A stretch of 64,000 nucleotides of DNA, taken from NCBI GenBank assembly GCA_944326365.1, contig CALVDR010000008.1, forward strand, positions 1-64,000, given 5' to 3'. This DNA comes from an uncultured Bacteroidales bacterium (GTDB lineage: Bacteria; Bacteroidota; Bacteroidia; Bacteroidales; UBA932). Of this stretch, positions 1-7,996 are shown one piece after another (the first letter of the stretch is position 1; every line of letters begins with the position of its first letter). The notes beneath the pieces are model-generated. The model had not been told where the DNA came from. It did no database searches and saw only the letters and a program-made list of their open reading frames with translations. A program made the position numbers and the translations under genes.

Positions 1-26
1 GGTGGGAGAGTAGGTAGCTGCCGCTT
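1..26 (+). rRNA. 5S rRNA, 3' end (partial)
   Basis: The first bases contain gggagagtaggt followed by a GC-rich end, which resembles the conserved 3' arm of bacterial 5S rRNA. It is followed within 12 bases by a rho-independent terminator, as expected at the end of an rRNA operon. Most of the gene lies outside the window, so the 5' half and the pairing of the ends cannot be checked. The exact 3' end is approximate. Confidence 0.6.
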
Positions 27-37
27 TTAGGCTAGAG

Positions 38-74
38 GACCGGATGTCAGAGAATGACTTCCGGTCTTTTTTTT
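38..74 (+). terminator. Rho-independent terminator of the rRNA operon
   Basis: A 7-bp stem GACCGGA / TCCGGTC (38-44 with 60-66) is followed by eight Ts (67-74). It sits just after the 5S-like sequence and ends that transcript. Confidence 0.8.
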
Positions 75-86
75 ATTGTCACCTGC

Positions 87-230
87 ACTATCTGCGTCAC
101 TATCGGCTTGAAATGCAGCAGATGGTACCAGAGCCGGCACTATCTGCGTCGATATAGCGGCAAAGTGCAGCAGATAGTTCCAAAGCCGGGACTATCTGCA
201 TCACTATCGGCTTAAAATGCAGCAGATGGT
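87..230 (+). repeat. Three tandem 52-bp palindromic units
   Basis: The motif actatctgc recurs at 87, 139 and 191, an exact 52-base period. Each unit closes with gcagat(a/g)gt about 30 bases later, so each can fold into a hairpin. In the middle unit the 9-bp stem is perfect (139-147 with 170-178). In the outer units the change a to g leaves a G-U pair in RNA. The stretch lies between the rRNA terminator and the lysC promoter and contains no ORF. Function unknown. Confidence 0.75.
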
Positions 231-270
231 GTATTGAGTTGTGTCCAGCCCGTTTCTTAGTTCCGGCAGA

Positions 271-301
271 TTTGCAATATGCCGGAAAATTGCTATCTTT
301 A
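271..301 (+). promoter_or_regulatory. Bacteroidota-type promoter of the lysC operon
   Basis: TTTG (271-274), a 19-base spacer and TATCTTTA (294-301) match the -33 TTTG / -7 TAnnTTTG consensus with one mismatch. The -33 box lies inside a palindrome (TTCCGGCA / TGCCGGAA, 261-268 with 280-287). The lysC start codon follows at 338. Confidence 0.6.
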
Positions 302-337
302 ACAGATTTTATAAAACGGACTTAAAAACAGATTATT

Positions 338-1705
338 ATGATTGTGATGAAATTCGGCGGTACGTCGGTAGCTGATTCCGCAGCCATTACACGTACCATT
401 TCCATAGTCCAGAGCAAACTCTCGCAAAAACCGGTAGTGGTGGTTTCCGCTCTTTCAAAGGTTACAGACACACTTTACAGGATAGCCGACCATGCCTCTG
501 TAAAGAACAAGATGGATGCGATGGATTTGCTTGAGCAGCTTCGCGCGAGACATATAGGACTCGCGCATGAACTGATGTCCGAGACTCCTTCGTTCTGTCA
601 TAAGGCATGCGAGAAAGTAAATGAAATTTGTGACAATCTCTCGTCTTTTGTCGGAGCAGTATGCGCTTTGGGCGAACTTTCTGACAGAAGCAAGGCTGTC
701 ATCATCTCCACTGGTGAATATCTTTCTTCCAACATTATATGCCAGGCCATGAACGCACGGGGAATCAGAACCGGCTTTATGGATGCCAGGAAGATGATAG
801 TGACGGGAAACGATTATCTGAAAGGCGAGCCTGATTCCGAAGCTATCCAGGCCAGAGTCCCGGGAGTGGTTTCCGCAGCTTATGAAGGGAATGATGCTGT
901 CATCACGCAGGGGTTTGTCTCGGCGACGGCTGATGGCGAGCCGACTGTGCTCGGCCGCGGCGGCTCGGACTATTCCGCTTCATTGATCGGCATGGCCATC
1001 GATGCCGCAGTGATCGAAATATGGACAGATGTGGACGGAGTCCGTACTGCAGATCCCAGAAAAGTCGACAATACGAAATGCATAGAGAAGATTTCCTTTG
1101 AAGAAGCTGCCGAGATGGCCCATTTCGGAGCCAAGGTCCTTCATCCGCTGACGATAGAACCTGCAGTAAACAAGAATATCCCTATTTACGTCCTCAATTC
1201 CATGAATCCGGAAGGAAAGGGTACGGTCATCCTTCAGAGCAGTTTCATAGAAGACGGAGTCAAGTCTGTCTCATTCAAGGAGAATATCCTTGTGATCAAC
1301 ATCTTTTCCACCAAGATGATCAATACTTCGGGATTTCTGAAAAAGGTTTTCGAGATATTCAGCGTGAACAAGGTATCCGTGGATCTGATCAGTACGTCCG
1401 AGGCCAACATATCGGTGACAGTGGATTCATCACAGAAAATCGACAAGGTCGTCGAAGAGCTGTCAGCTTTTGCCGATGTCTATGTCGACAGGGACAAGTC
1501 GCAGATTTCCATCATCGGAAAGAATATCATAAACCTCAAGGGGCTTCTCCAGAAAGCATTCACACCGCTGGCCGAATGCAGGATATACATGATATCCCAG
1601 GGAGCTTCCTACGTAAATCTCAGTTTTGTCGTAGACAAGGAAATCTTGACTGACGCCGTACGGCAGATACATAAATATTTGTTCGAAGATGAAAGCGGTA
1701 ATTAG
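338..1705 (+). CDS. lysC: Aspartate kinase (monofunctional)
   Basis: It phosphorylates L-aspartate, the first step towards lysine, threonine, methionine and diaminopimelate; cytosolic. The 455-residue protein has the N-terminal kinase signature KFGGTSVAD, the nucleotide site GRGGSDYSA and WTDVDGVRTADPR, and a C-terminal region long enough for two ACT domains. There is no homoserine dehydrogenase domain, so it is not a ThrA-type fusion. The start at 338 (MIVMKFGG) could instead be the ATG at 347. It is the first gene of an operon with dapB and dapA, so lysine/DAP supply is its likely dedicated role. ACT domains imply feedback by an end-product amino acid, but which one cannot be read from the sequence. 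Confidence 0.95.
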   Translation: MIVMKFGGTSVADSAAITRTISIVQSKLSQKPVVVVSALSKVTDTLYRIADHASVKNKMDAMDLLEQLRARHIGLAHELMSETPSFCHKACEKVNEICDNLSSFVGAVCALGELSDRSKAVIISTGEYLSSNIICQAMNARGIRTGFMDARKMIVTGNDYLKGEPDSEAIQARVPGVVSAAYEGNDAVITQGFVSATADGEPTVLGRGGSDYSASLIGMAIDAAVIEIWTDVDGVRTADPRKVDNTKCIEKISFEEAAEMAHFGAKVLHPLTIEPAVNKNIPIYVLNSMNPEGKGTVILQSSFIEDGVKSVSFKENILVINIFSTKMINTSGFLKKVFEIFSVNKVSVDLISTSEANISVTVDSSQKIDKVVEELSAFADVYVDRDKSQISIIGKNIINLKGLLQKAFTPLAECRIYMISQGASYVNLSFVVDKEILTDAVRQIHKYLFEDESGN

Positions 1706-2357
1706 CGGATACGGGAAGATGGGGAGGATGGTAGAGAAAGTCCTCCTCGAAAAAGGCATCGAGTGTGCCGGAAAAAGCGAGAATATTACGGATTTCGACA
1801 GGAATATTGCACGTGAGTGCGTGTGCATAGATTTTACTGTCCCGGAAGCCTTCAGGGCGAACTACAGGTTTCTCGCGGAAAATTTCAAGGCCGTGGTAGT
1901 GGGGACGACAGGATGGAATGACATCAAGGATGAAGTCATCGCATACTTTGAAAAATGCGGGACGCCGATGATATATGCTTCGAATTTTTCGATAGGCGTG
2001 AATGTCTTTTTCGCAGTGACTGATTTCATCTCGTCCCTGCTCGGAAAGACAGGAGGATACAGTCCTTATATCGTGGAGAAACACCATTGTCACAAACTGG
2101 ACGCCCCGAGCGGTACGGCGAAAAGTCTGGCATCCATAATAGACAGGAACATGGGTACAGATGTCGATATCCAGGCCGTCCGTTGCGGAGAGATACCGGG
2201 AATCCACACCATCGGATTCGAGGGAATCAACGACAGGATCACGATGACGCATGAGGCTTTCTCCAGGGAAGGATTTGCCAGAGGTGCGGTAGAGGCTGCA
2301 CTCAGGACTGAGACTGTGTCTGGAGTCCATGAATTCAAGGAAATAGTTTTCAAATGA
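1689..2357 (+). CDS. dapB: 4-hydroxy-tetrahydrodipicolinate reductase
   Basis: It reduces the DapA product with NAD(P)H in the DAP/lysine pathway. Visible are the Rossmann loop SGYGKMGRMV at the N-terminus, GTTGW, the conserved NFSIGVNVFF, and the active-site segment HHCHKLDAPSGTA with its catalytic His and Lys. At 222 residues it is shorter than the E. coli enzyme (273), mainly in the N-terminal nucleotide domain, as in other short Bacteroidota forms. Its ATG lies inside lysC (17-base overlap), which suggests translational coupling. Confidence 0.95.
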   Translation: MKAVISGYGKMGRMVEKVLLEKGIECAGKSENITDFDRNIARECVCIDFTVPEAFRANYRFLAENFKAVVVGTTGWNDIKDEVIAYFEKCGTPMIYASNFSIGVNVFFAVTDFISSLLGKTGGYSPYIVEKHHCHKLDAPSGTAKSLASIIDRNMGTDVDIQAVRCGEIPGIHTIGFEGINDRITMTHEAFSREGFARGAVEAALRTETVSGVHEFKEIVFK

Positions 2358-2386
2358 TCTGAAAGCCTGTAAAAGGAGGCATTGCC

Positions 2387-3268
2387 ATGAAAAATCTGAA
2401 ATTGTCTGGCTGCGGTACAGCTTTGATTACTCCGTTCAGGAACGGGAATGTAGATTATGAAACATACGTCAGCCTGCTGGACAGGCAGGTGAAAGCCGGC
2501 ATTCATTTCCTGGTACCTCTCGGTACTACCGGTGAAACTCCTTGTCTGGATGCCGGGGAAAGGCTCAGGATACTTGAACTTACGAAGGAGCATTGCGGCG
2601 GAAGGCCTGTCGTGGTAGGTGGAGGGACCAATTCCCTTGCCCAGACACTTGACGGTATCCGGAATCTGGACCGTTTCAGTCCGGACGCTTACCTGATAGT
2701 CGTGCCTTACTACAACAAACCGTCCCAGAAAGGCATGTATGAATATTTCAAGGCTGTGGCAGAGTCTACGGACAAGGGAATCGTCCTATACAATGTCCCC
2801 GGAAGGACAGGGGCGAATCTGAAAGCGGAGACGACGCTGAGCCTGGCGGAGATCCCGAATATCATAGCCGTGAAGGAAGCCTCCGGCAATTACGCCCAGA
2901 TTTCTGAAATTATCAGAAACGCTCCCGAAGGATTTTCGGTATTGAGCGGAAACGATGAGGAGACACTTCCGCTTATGGCTACCGGAGCAGACGGGATCAT
3001 AAGCGTGGCATCGAATATTGATCCGGAGGATATGGTGGCTCTGGCCGAGGCTTTGCTACGTGATGACATTGCAGCGGCTAGAGCCCTGCACCATAAGCTG
3101 ACTCCGCTGTTCAGGAATTGTTTTGTGGAAAGCAATCCTGTTCCCGTAAAGGCCGGGATGGCTGCGATGGGGCTGATAGAGAATTCTCTCCGCCTGCCTT
3201 TGTGCCCTGCTTCCGACAGCACGTTCGGACTGATGGAACAGACCGTGAAAGAACTTGGTTTGAATTAA
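2387..3268 (+). CDS. dapA: 4-hydroxy-tetrahydrodipicolinate synthase
   Basis: It condenses pyruvate with aspartate semialdehyde; a class I (Schiff-base) aldolase-fold TIM barrel of 293 residues, the usual length. The sequence shows GTTGETPCL (Thr-Thr proton relay), the Tyr in LYNVPGRTG and the Schiff-base Lys in IIAVKEASGN. It follows dapB by 29 bases. Unusually for this phylum, a perfect Shine-Dalgarno AGGAGG (2374-2379) stands 7 bases before the ATG. Confidence 0.95.
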   Translation: MKNLKLSGCGTALITPFRNGNVDYETYVSLLDRQVKAGIHFLVPLGTTGETPCLDAGERLRILELTKEHCGGRPVVVGGGTNSLAQTLDGIRNLDRFSPDAYLIVVPYYNKPSQKGMYEYFKAVAESTDKGIVLYNVPGRTGANLKAETTLSLAEIPNIIAVKEASGNYAQISEIIRNAPEGFSVLSGNDEETLPLMATGADGIISVASNIDPEDMVALAEALLRDDIAAARALHHKLTPLFRNCFVESNPVPVKAGMAAMGLIENSLRLPLCPASDSTFGLMEQTVKELGLN

Positions 3269-3277
3269 CGATAGTAT

Positions 3278-4144
3278 ATGAGAAACAGATTAATTGTCAT
3301 ATTGTTGTCCGCCGTTTCCGCGGTATCGTGCCTGAAAGGCGGCGGTTATGAGAGTTCATGTCAGCTCGTAGCTACTTTTGACGGCTTTTCCGAGGCCTGG
3401 GACAAGAACTATTATAACGGGGAATTCTACGGTGATGACAAGGCCTTTTTCGAAGGGGCAATCACCGAGGACAATCTTGTGATTTTCAATTGCCTGTATG
3501 AAAAGGACATGAATGATTTTTCCGGATTCGGACTGTCTCTGGTTACAGTAAAGGATGAGGGGTATGATGCCAGATTCAGCGTGAATGCCGAAACCGCATA
3601 TTCCGGAGAAGTCTTCGCCCTGTTCCACAACAACCCTGAAATCAAGGCGACCTCCAGCGGATTGCAGTCTGACTATCATGTGTTTTTCGCTACTACCCAG
3701 GGGACCTGCACTCCTGTATCATGCATGGTAAACAACACGAAACTGGTGGCAGACGGGATAGCCGCCTATAACGCCGCCCACGAGACCCCTATCGAGGTGA
3801 CACTCACTGCGACGGGATATCTGAACGGTGTCGAAACCGGTTCTGCGGATATATTGCTGGCCGGCCCTGAAGGCTCCATAGACAAGGATGAAGAGTCGGA
3901 CGAAAGCACTGGCTCTGCAGAAAAGTCGGGAAGTGCGGATGAAGACGGTGCTGAGGAAGAAACACCGGCATCATCCGGCGATATTATGAACGAATGGACC
4001 AGATTCGATCTCAGTGAACTGGGAAATATAGAATATATCACATTCAGTCTTTCGTTCTCGGATAAGTCACAGACTGAAATTCCTGAATATTTCTGTATGG
4101 ACAACTTTGCGGCAAATGTCCATATTCTGATACCGGCCGAATAG
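3278..4144 (+). CDS. DUF4465-type lipoprotein
   Basis: A 288-residue secreted lipoprotein: the signal peptide ends in the lipobox AVSC (Cys at about residue 19). The body resembles DUF4465 proteins, all-beta proteins common in Bacteroidota. This shows in the early FDGFSEAWDKNYYNG segment and in the closing WTRFDLSELGNIEYITFSL and YFCMDNF. An acidic Ser/Glu/Asp-rich linker (about residues 196-228) interrupts the domain. It starts 9 bases after dapA, so it is probably co-transcribed with the lysine genes although no link to that pathway is known. The function of the family is unknown to me. Confidence 0.7.
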   Translation: MRNRLIVILLSAVSAVSCLKGGGYESSCQLVATFDGFSEAWDKNYYNGEFYGDDKAFFEGAITEDNLVIFNCLYEKDMNDFSGFGLSLVTVKDEGYDARFSVNAETAYSGEVFALFHNNPEIKATSSGLQSDYHVFFATTQGTCTPVSCMVNNTKLVADGIAAYNAAHETPIEVTLTATGYLNGVETGSADILLAGPEGSIDKDEESDESTGSAEKSGSADEDGAEEETPASSGDIMNEWTRFDLSELGNIEYITFSLSFSDKSQTEIPEYFCMDNFAANVHILIPAE

Positions 4145-4149
4145 ACGCG

Positions 4150-4671
4150 TCATCCAATCAACCCGCCAGGAACGGTCATTCTGATCTGCATTTTTTCCTC
4201 ATCGATTTCCTCGATCAGGTCTTCATGCAGCGGAATGATGGCTTCTGCATTCCCGGCAGTCCGGATTTCGAGGCACGGATTGTTCGGAATATCCAGAAAA
4301 CCGCTGACTGTTCCCAGGTTACGTCCGTCCGAGTCCAGAAGGGTCCATCCTGTGAGGAATGAGAAATCCTCACCGTCGTCTTCGAAATCAAAATTGTCTT
4401 CGTCGGCGAAAACGTCTGCTCCGGTTATCTCTTCGGCATCCGCCAATGTCTTTATGCCCGTCAGACGGGCAATGGCCTTGTTGTTCCCTTTTTTGACAAA
4501 ACAATCAAAATAATAAGGAACCGGCAGTCCATCGAAATAGATGAACACCGGTTCCTCAATGTCAATTTCTTCAGGCAGGATGCCCTGAAAGCTCATGATG
4601 ATTTCACCTTCAGTGCCGTTTGATTTCAGCACTTTGGCGACTTTCAGCATCCTATGCGCAAAGACGTGCAT
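4150..4671 (-). CDS. rimM: Ribosome maturation factor RimM
   Basis: It assists late assembly of the 30S head and binds ribosomal protein S19 in characterised systems. The 173-residue protein has the two-part RimM layout: an N-terminal barrel (roughly 1-80, with YFDGLPVPYYF) and a C-terminal PRC-barrel (roughly 95-170, with GWTLLDSDGRNLGTVSGF and EAIIPLHEDLIEEIDEE). The start codon overlaps the rpsP stop by one base (TAATG), so the two are translationally coupled. The rpsP-rimM order matches the classical ribosomal operon. Confidence 0.9.
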   Translation of the reverse strand: MHVFAHRMLKVAKVLKSNGTEGEIIMSFQGILPEEIDIEEPVFIYFDGLPVPYYFDCFVKKGNNKAIARLTGIKTLADAEEITGADVFADEDNFDFEDDGEDFSFLTGWTLLDSDGRNLGTVSGFLDIPNNPCLEIRTAGNAEAIIPLHEDLIEEIDEEKMQIRMTVPGGLIG

Positions 4672-5240
4672 TATGCTTCTGCCGGAGCTTCTGTTCCCTC
4701 TGCTTCTGCAGCGGCGGCAGCTTCCTGAGCAGCTTTTTCAGCAGCTGCAGCCTCGGCAGCGGCTCTTGCTGCTTCTTCAGCTTCTGCTTTCTTCTTTGCG
4801 AGAGCTTCAGCCCTTTCCTGGTTCACCTTGGCCTCGGCAGCCTCAGCGGCTTTTGCAGCCTCGGCGTTAGCTTTTGAAATGCCTTCGATCTTTGCGTTGA
4901 TCTTGGCATCTCTCTGAGCCTTCCATGCATCGAACTTCTGGTCAGCCTGCTCCTGAGTGAGAGCGCCTTTTGCTACACCGCCCTGCAGGTGTTTTCTGAG
5001 AAGGACACCTTCGTATGAAAGGATACGGCGTACTACCAGAGTCGGCTGGGCGCCGACGTTGAGCCATGCAAGCGCCCTGTCAGCCTTGAGAACGATGGTT
5101 GCAGGATTTGTGTTCGGGTTGTAAGTTCCGATTTCTTCGATGTAACGACCATCACGCGGTGAACGTGAATCAGCCACGACAATGTGGAAGAATGCGAAAT
5201 TCTTCTTTCCGTGGCGCTGGAGACGAATTTTAACAGCCAT
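4671..5240 (-). CDS. rpsP: 30S ribosomal protein bS16 with long Ala/Glu-rich tail
   Basis: The N-terminal 80 or so residues are a normal bS16 ([19 protein letters not shown], then [16 protein letters not shown]). A predicted alpha-helical, Ala/Glu/Lys-rich extension follows to residue 189, whereas bS16 in most bacteria ends near 80-90. Long Ala-rich tails on bS16 occur in Bacteroidota, so I read this as a lineage trait and not as a fusion. Transcription runs into rimM. A TAAATTTG (-7-like) stands on the minus strand at 5310-5303, without a clear -33 box. Confidence 0.95.
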   Translation of the reverse strand: MAVKIRLQRHGKKNFAFFHIVVADSRSPRDGRYIEEIGTYNPNTNPATIVLKADRALAWLNVGAQPTLVVRRILSYEGVLLRKHLQGGVAKGALTQEQADQKFDAWKAQRDAKINAKIEGISKANAEAAKAAEAAEAKVNQERAEALAKKKAEAEEAARAAAEAAAAEKAAQEAAAAAEAEGTEAPAEA

Positions 5241-5424
5241 TGTAAATCTGTTTTAAATGATTATTGAATTTTACCGTGCCTTCCTTCCCGAGGAAAAGCG
5301 TGCAAATTTAGTCAAATTTTCTGAATTTTCGTATCTTGTGCGTAGAAATGACAGTTTTTACATAATTTTTGCTGTGATGGATGACCTGTATTGTTTTTTA
5401 TGGATTTTATAAACTGCAGAGACG

Positions 5425-5871
5425 ATGAAGAAAATTGTTTTATCTGTATTCTTTTTCATGTCCATATTTTTTAATTCGTTCGCACATAGTGATCCGGACC
5501 GGATCGTGGGAACTTATCTGGCGACGTATGAAGGAGAAGAAAGCAAAGTGTCCATATTCAAGGAAGATGACGGGACATATACGGCCAGGGTCATATGGGT
5601 AAAGGAAAAATATGACAAGAACGGGAATCTGAAACTGGATGAGAAGAATCCTGACAAGGCGAAACGAAACACGCCTTGTGATGAAATCGTGCTTATAGAA
5701 AGAATGAGCTATGATGCGAAAAAGGACTCCTGGACCGATGCGAAGATTTATGACCCGGTAAGGGGAATGAAAGCGAATGTAGACTGTACCTTCGAGCAGG
5801 ACGGACGTCTGAAGGTGCGCGGCTCGATCATGGGAATAGGTATGTCGGTGCATTGGCAGAAACTGGAATGA
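5425..5871 (+). CDS. DUF2147 secreted protein
   Basis: A 148-residue protein with a cleavable signal peptide (MKKIVLSVFFFMSIFFNSFA). It shows the DUF2147 pattern: an early GTY, then YDPVRGMKANVDC, a Gly-Arg-Leu-Lys-Val-Arg-Gly strand and a terminal W. DUF2147 proteins are small predicted beta-barrels, periplasmic or exported, of unknown function. It stands alone between the divergent rpsP and tRNA-Leu. Confidence 0.75.
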   Translation: MKKIVLSVFFFMSIFFNSFAHSDPDRIVGTYLATYEGEESKVSIFKEDDGTYTARVIWVKEKYDKNGNLKLDEKNPDKAKRNTPCDEIVLIERMSYDAKKDSWTDAKIYDPVRGMKANVDCTFEQDGRLKVRGSIMGIGMSVHWQKLE

Positions 5872-5913
5872 AGTCCGGCTGTCCGTCCGATATGAAAAAT
5901 TTGTAAAAAATAA

Positions 5914-5943
5914 TTTGCAAGTCAGAAAAAATGTCTATCTTTG
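5914..5943 (+). promoter_or_regulatory. Promoter of tRNA-Leu
   Basis: TTTG (5914-5917), an 18-base spacer and TATCTTTG (5936-5943) form a near-perfect Bacteroidota promoter, ending 14 bases before the mature tRNA. Confidence 0.75.
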
Positions 5944-5957
5944 CATTCCCAATCCAA

Positions 5958-6040
5958 GCGGATGTGGCGAAATGGTAGACGCGCCACTTTGAGGGGGTGG
6001 TGGGAGTTTTCCTGTGCGAGTTCGAGTCTCGCCATCCGCA
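5958..6040 (+). tRNA. tRNA-Leu, anticodon GAG
   Basis: The acceptor stem GCGGATG (5958-5964) pairs with CATCCGC (6033-6039). The anticodon stem CCACT / GGTGG (5984-5988, 5996-6000) carries the loop TTGAGGG, so the anticodon GAG is at 5991-5993 and reads CUC/CUU. The T arm has TTCGAGTC. The extended variable arm (about 6001-6014) fits a class II tRNA-Leu. CCA is not encoded: the discriminator A is followed by CAA. Confidence 0.93.
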
Positions 6041-6044
6041 CAAG

Positions 6045-6088
6045 AATCGCTGCAAGTTTCCTGAGTAAAGGACTTGCAGCGATTTTTT
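6045..6088 (+). terminator. Terminator of tRNA-Leu
   Basis: A perfect 13-bp stem AATCGCTGCAAGT / ACTTGCAGCGATT (6045-6057, 6072-6084) runs into six Ts (6083-6088), directly behind the tRNA. Confidence 0.9.
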
Positions 6089-6114
6089 CGTTTGCACTTA
6101 CGTGCCAAGAAAAT

Positions 6115-6150
6115 ATTGCCAAAATCGGACTCTTCCGACATTTTGGCAAT
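6115..6150. repeat. Inverted repeat before the XRE gene
   Basis: ATTGCCAAAAT (6115-6125) is mirrored by ATTTTGGCAAT (6140-6150), with inner CGGA / TCCG extending the stem. It lies 86 bases before the start of the XRE regulator and may be its own operator. It has no T tract in position to be a terminator. Confidence 0.5.
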
Positions 6151-6235
6151 AAAATACTTTCATATGGCAATCTTTTAAGCCTGCAAACTGTCCCATTTCA
6201 CGATATATTTGTCTGCGGAATAATTATCGGCAGAC

Positions 6236-6667
6236 ATGGACAACAATTCGGTCAAGGAAAATATCATCCGTCGCAGGAAAGGTCTGAAACTTTCCCAGCA
6301 GGATATGGCGGACAAGATCGGCATGTCCAGAACAGCGTATCGGAATATCGAAAAAGGAGAAACGAAACTCCTTAGCGAGAATGTGGCCAGGATAGCGGAA
6401 GCCCTGGAGATGGATGCTGAAGAACTTGTGTTGGGCTATTCGTATGACAGCGCGCAGTCGAAAACGCTGAAAGACGAAAAGCCTTACCGCCGCATGTACG
6501 AGGAACTGGACAGCCGCTATCGTTTTGAGTTGAAAAAGCAGGCCGAAGAGATTTCCCGTCTGGTGAGCGAGATTTCCACGTTGAAAGAATATATAGAAGT
6601 CCAGAAAACGCTCATCAATACGAAGGATGAGATCATTTCCATGCTTCGCAAGCCGGAAGGGCGGTAG
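6236..6667 (+). CDS. XRE-family HTH regulator with C-terminal coiled coil
   Basis: A 143-residue DNA-binding protein. Residues about 5-60 form a Cro/C1-type helix-turn-helix (LSQQDMADKIGMSRTAYRNIEKGET). The C-terminal half, from about residue 80, is rich in Glu/Lys/Leu heptads and likely dimerises as a coiled coil. There is no enzymatic or ligand domain. It ends 3 bases from the 3' end of the convergent flavoenzyme gene. Its target is unknown; the inverted repeat at 6115-6150 is a candidate autoregulatory site. Confidence 0.8.
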   Translation: MDNNSVKENIIRRRKGLKLSQQDMADKIGMSRTAYRNIEKGETKLLSENVARIAEALEMDAEELVLGYSYDSAQSKTLKDEKPYRRMYEELDSRYRFELKKQAEEISRLVSEISTLKEYIEVQKTLINTKDEIISMLRKPEGR

Positions 6668-6670
6668 TAG

Positions 6671-7246
6671 TCAGAAGTCCCGGCACAGTTCCAGCCCGCT
6701 TGCGACAGCATCCGTTATTTTCTTCTCTATGACATCTTCGGTGCTGTAGTCCATATTTTCGGCGGATATGACGTACAGTTCCCCAAGCCCCCACAGGACG
6801 CTCAGGGCCCGGAGGTATGGCGTGGCCTGTTCGAGCGGGTCTCCTGTCCGGATATTCATGCCGCGCGTAGTGATGTACAGCAGTTTTTCGCATTTGCACA
6901 GTCCGTAGCAGCGGGTATCATCGCTGTCGAATGTGATATGGAAGAGCGACATGTTCTCTATGAACACTTTCAGCTCGCTCGGAAAGCTCATGTCCCAGAA
7001 AGGGGCCGCTATCACGATCCTGTCTGCGGCAGCTATCCTTCTGGCCATATCTGCATATTCTTCAGGCACTATACCGTTGTCACGGTCGTGCAATATCCGG
7101 CTGTCCACAGCCGGGTAGCCTGCTCCGTCGAGACGGATGGTCTCGATCTCGTATCTTTTGCCGAGTTCGTCGATAATGGGCCGCGCTATCCGTCTGGTGC
7201 GCGACCCTTCTCTCATTGTGGCGTCTATGAAAATCAGTCTTGCCAT
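6671..7246 (-). CDS. NAD(P)H-dependent flavodoxin-fold oxidoreductase (azoreductase/AcpD-like)
   Basis: A 191-residue FMN-dependent reductase of the flavodoxin-like fold, probably reducing quinone- or azo-type substrates. It has the N-terminal phosphate-binding strand and loop (ARLIFIDATMREGSRTRRI) and the FMN-site segment APFWDMSFPSELKVFIENM. I chose the ATG at 7246 because the protein then begins at the first beta-strand and an AGGA-like motif precedes it. The longer reading frame to 7297 adds 17 non-conserved residues and enters the repeat half-site. The substrate cannot be told. Confidence 0.8.
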   Translation of the reverse strand: MARLIFIDATMREGSRTRRIARPIIDELGKRYEIETIRLDGAGYPAVDSRILHDRDNGIVPEEYADMARRIAAADRIVIAAPFWDMSFPSELKVFIENMSLFHITFDSDDTRCYGLCKCEKLLYITTRGMNIRTGDPLEQATPYLRALSVLWGLGELYVISAENMDYSTEDVIEKKITDAVASGLELCRDF

Positions 7247-7296
7247 ATTTATATCCTGATGTGAGTCCGTTGAAGTTTCCGGTACCGGGTCGAACA

Positions 7297-7314
7297 TTTC
7301 ATCGAACTCACGTT
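7297..7314 (-). repeat. Solo terminal half-site of the dispersed palindromic repeat
   Basis: On the minus strand it reads AACGTGAGTTCGATGAAA, identical over 17 bases to the left end of the 7997-8205 element. It overlaps the stop codon of the nitroreductase gene. No other part of the element is present here. Confidence 0.6.
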
Positions 7315-7921
7315 ATTCTATGAAATGTACGTAGTCCGGCTTGCGTGGCTTCGGTGCCGGGGCTTCCTGGGCAGGGTAGCCGATGATGCAGTTCCCGATA
7401 CCTTCATAGTCGCCTTCTATCCCCCATGACTTGAGCAGTGCTTTGCCCTCTTCACTGTCGAAAACTTCCTTGGCCCTGTGGATCCAGCAGCTTCCCAGGC
7501 CGACAGCATGGGCGGCGTTCAGAAGATTTCCCATGACCAGGGAGCCGTCATACAGATACGTCGGGTATTTCCTGTCAGCCAGGACGATGAGTACTGCCGG
7601 TGCTCCGTAGAAAGGATCGGAATCCATTCCCATGACTGCCGCGTTCAGTCTGGACAGGCTGTCCCTCATGGTCTTGTCTGTCACCGCCACTATGATCGGC
7701 GACTGGTTCCCTTTCCCGGTAGGGGCATAGGTGCCGGCTTCGATGACCTGTTCGAGGAGTTCTTTCGGAGGCATCTGCTCCGTGTAGGCCCTGATGGACC
7801 GTCTGGTCTTCAGGTTTTCGATGGTTTCGTTCTGTGCCATAGCCGAATCGTTTTGTGCACTGGTGCAGGATGTCAGAATCCCTAATGCCAATGCGGCTGT
7901 CAACATAAAATAGCGCATCAT
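7313..7921 (-). CDS. Nitroreductase-family lipoprotein
   Basis: A 202-residue FMN-dependent nitroreductase domain (ENLKTRRSIRAYTEQMPPKE at its start, AGTYAPTGKGNQSP for FMN, GLGSCWIHRAKEVF near the C-terminus). It is preceded by a lipoprotein signal ending in LTSC (Cys about residue 19). Members of this family are normally cytosolic, so anchoring on the outside of the inner membrane or in the outer membrane is notable; how it would be re-reduced there is unclear. Its stop codon lies inside the repeat half-site at 7297-7314. A good promoter precedes it (7947-7978). Confidence 0.85.
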   Translation of the reverse strand: MMRYFMLTAALALGILTSCTSAQNDSAMAQNETIENLKTRRSIRAYTEQMPPKELLEQVIEAGTYAPTGKGNQSPIIVAVTDKTMRDSLSRLNAAVMGMDSDPFYGAPAVLIVLADRKYPTYLYDGSLVMGNLLNAAHAVGLGSCWIHRAKEVFDSEEGKALLKSWGIEGDYEGIGNCIIGYPAQEAPAPKPRKPDYVHFIE

Positions 7922-7946
7922 ACCATGTGAGTTTGGTTCATGTCTC

Positions 7947-7978
7947 CAAATTTATATCAGATACTTCATCTTGTCAAG
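7947..7978 (-). promoter_or_regulatory. Promoter of the nitroreductase gene
   Basis: On the minus strand: CTTG (7978-7975, three of four bases of TTTG), a 20-base spacer and TAAATTTG (7954-7947). It lies 26 bases before the start codon. Confidence 0.5.
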
Positions 7979-7996
7979 TCTTTTGGAAAATATTGT

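Noticed and set aside
87..230. CRISPR array
   Set aside because: Only three units, no distinct spacers between identical repeats, each unit palindromic along its length, and no cas genes.
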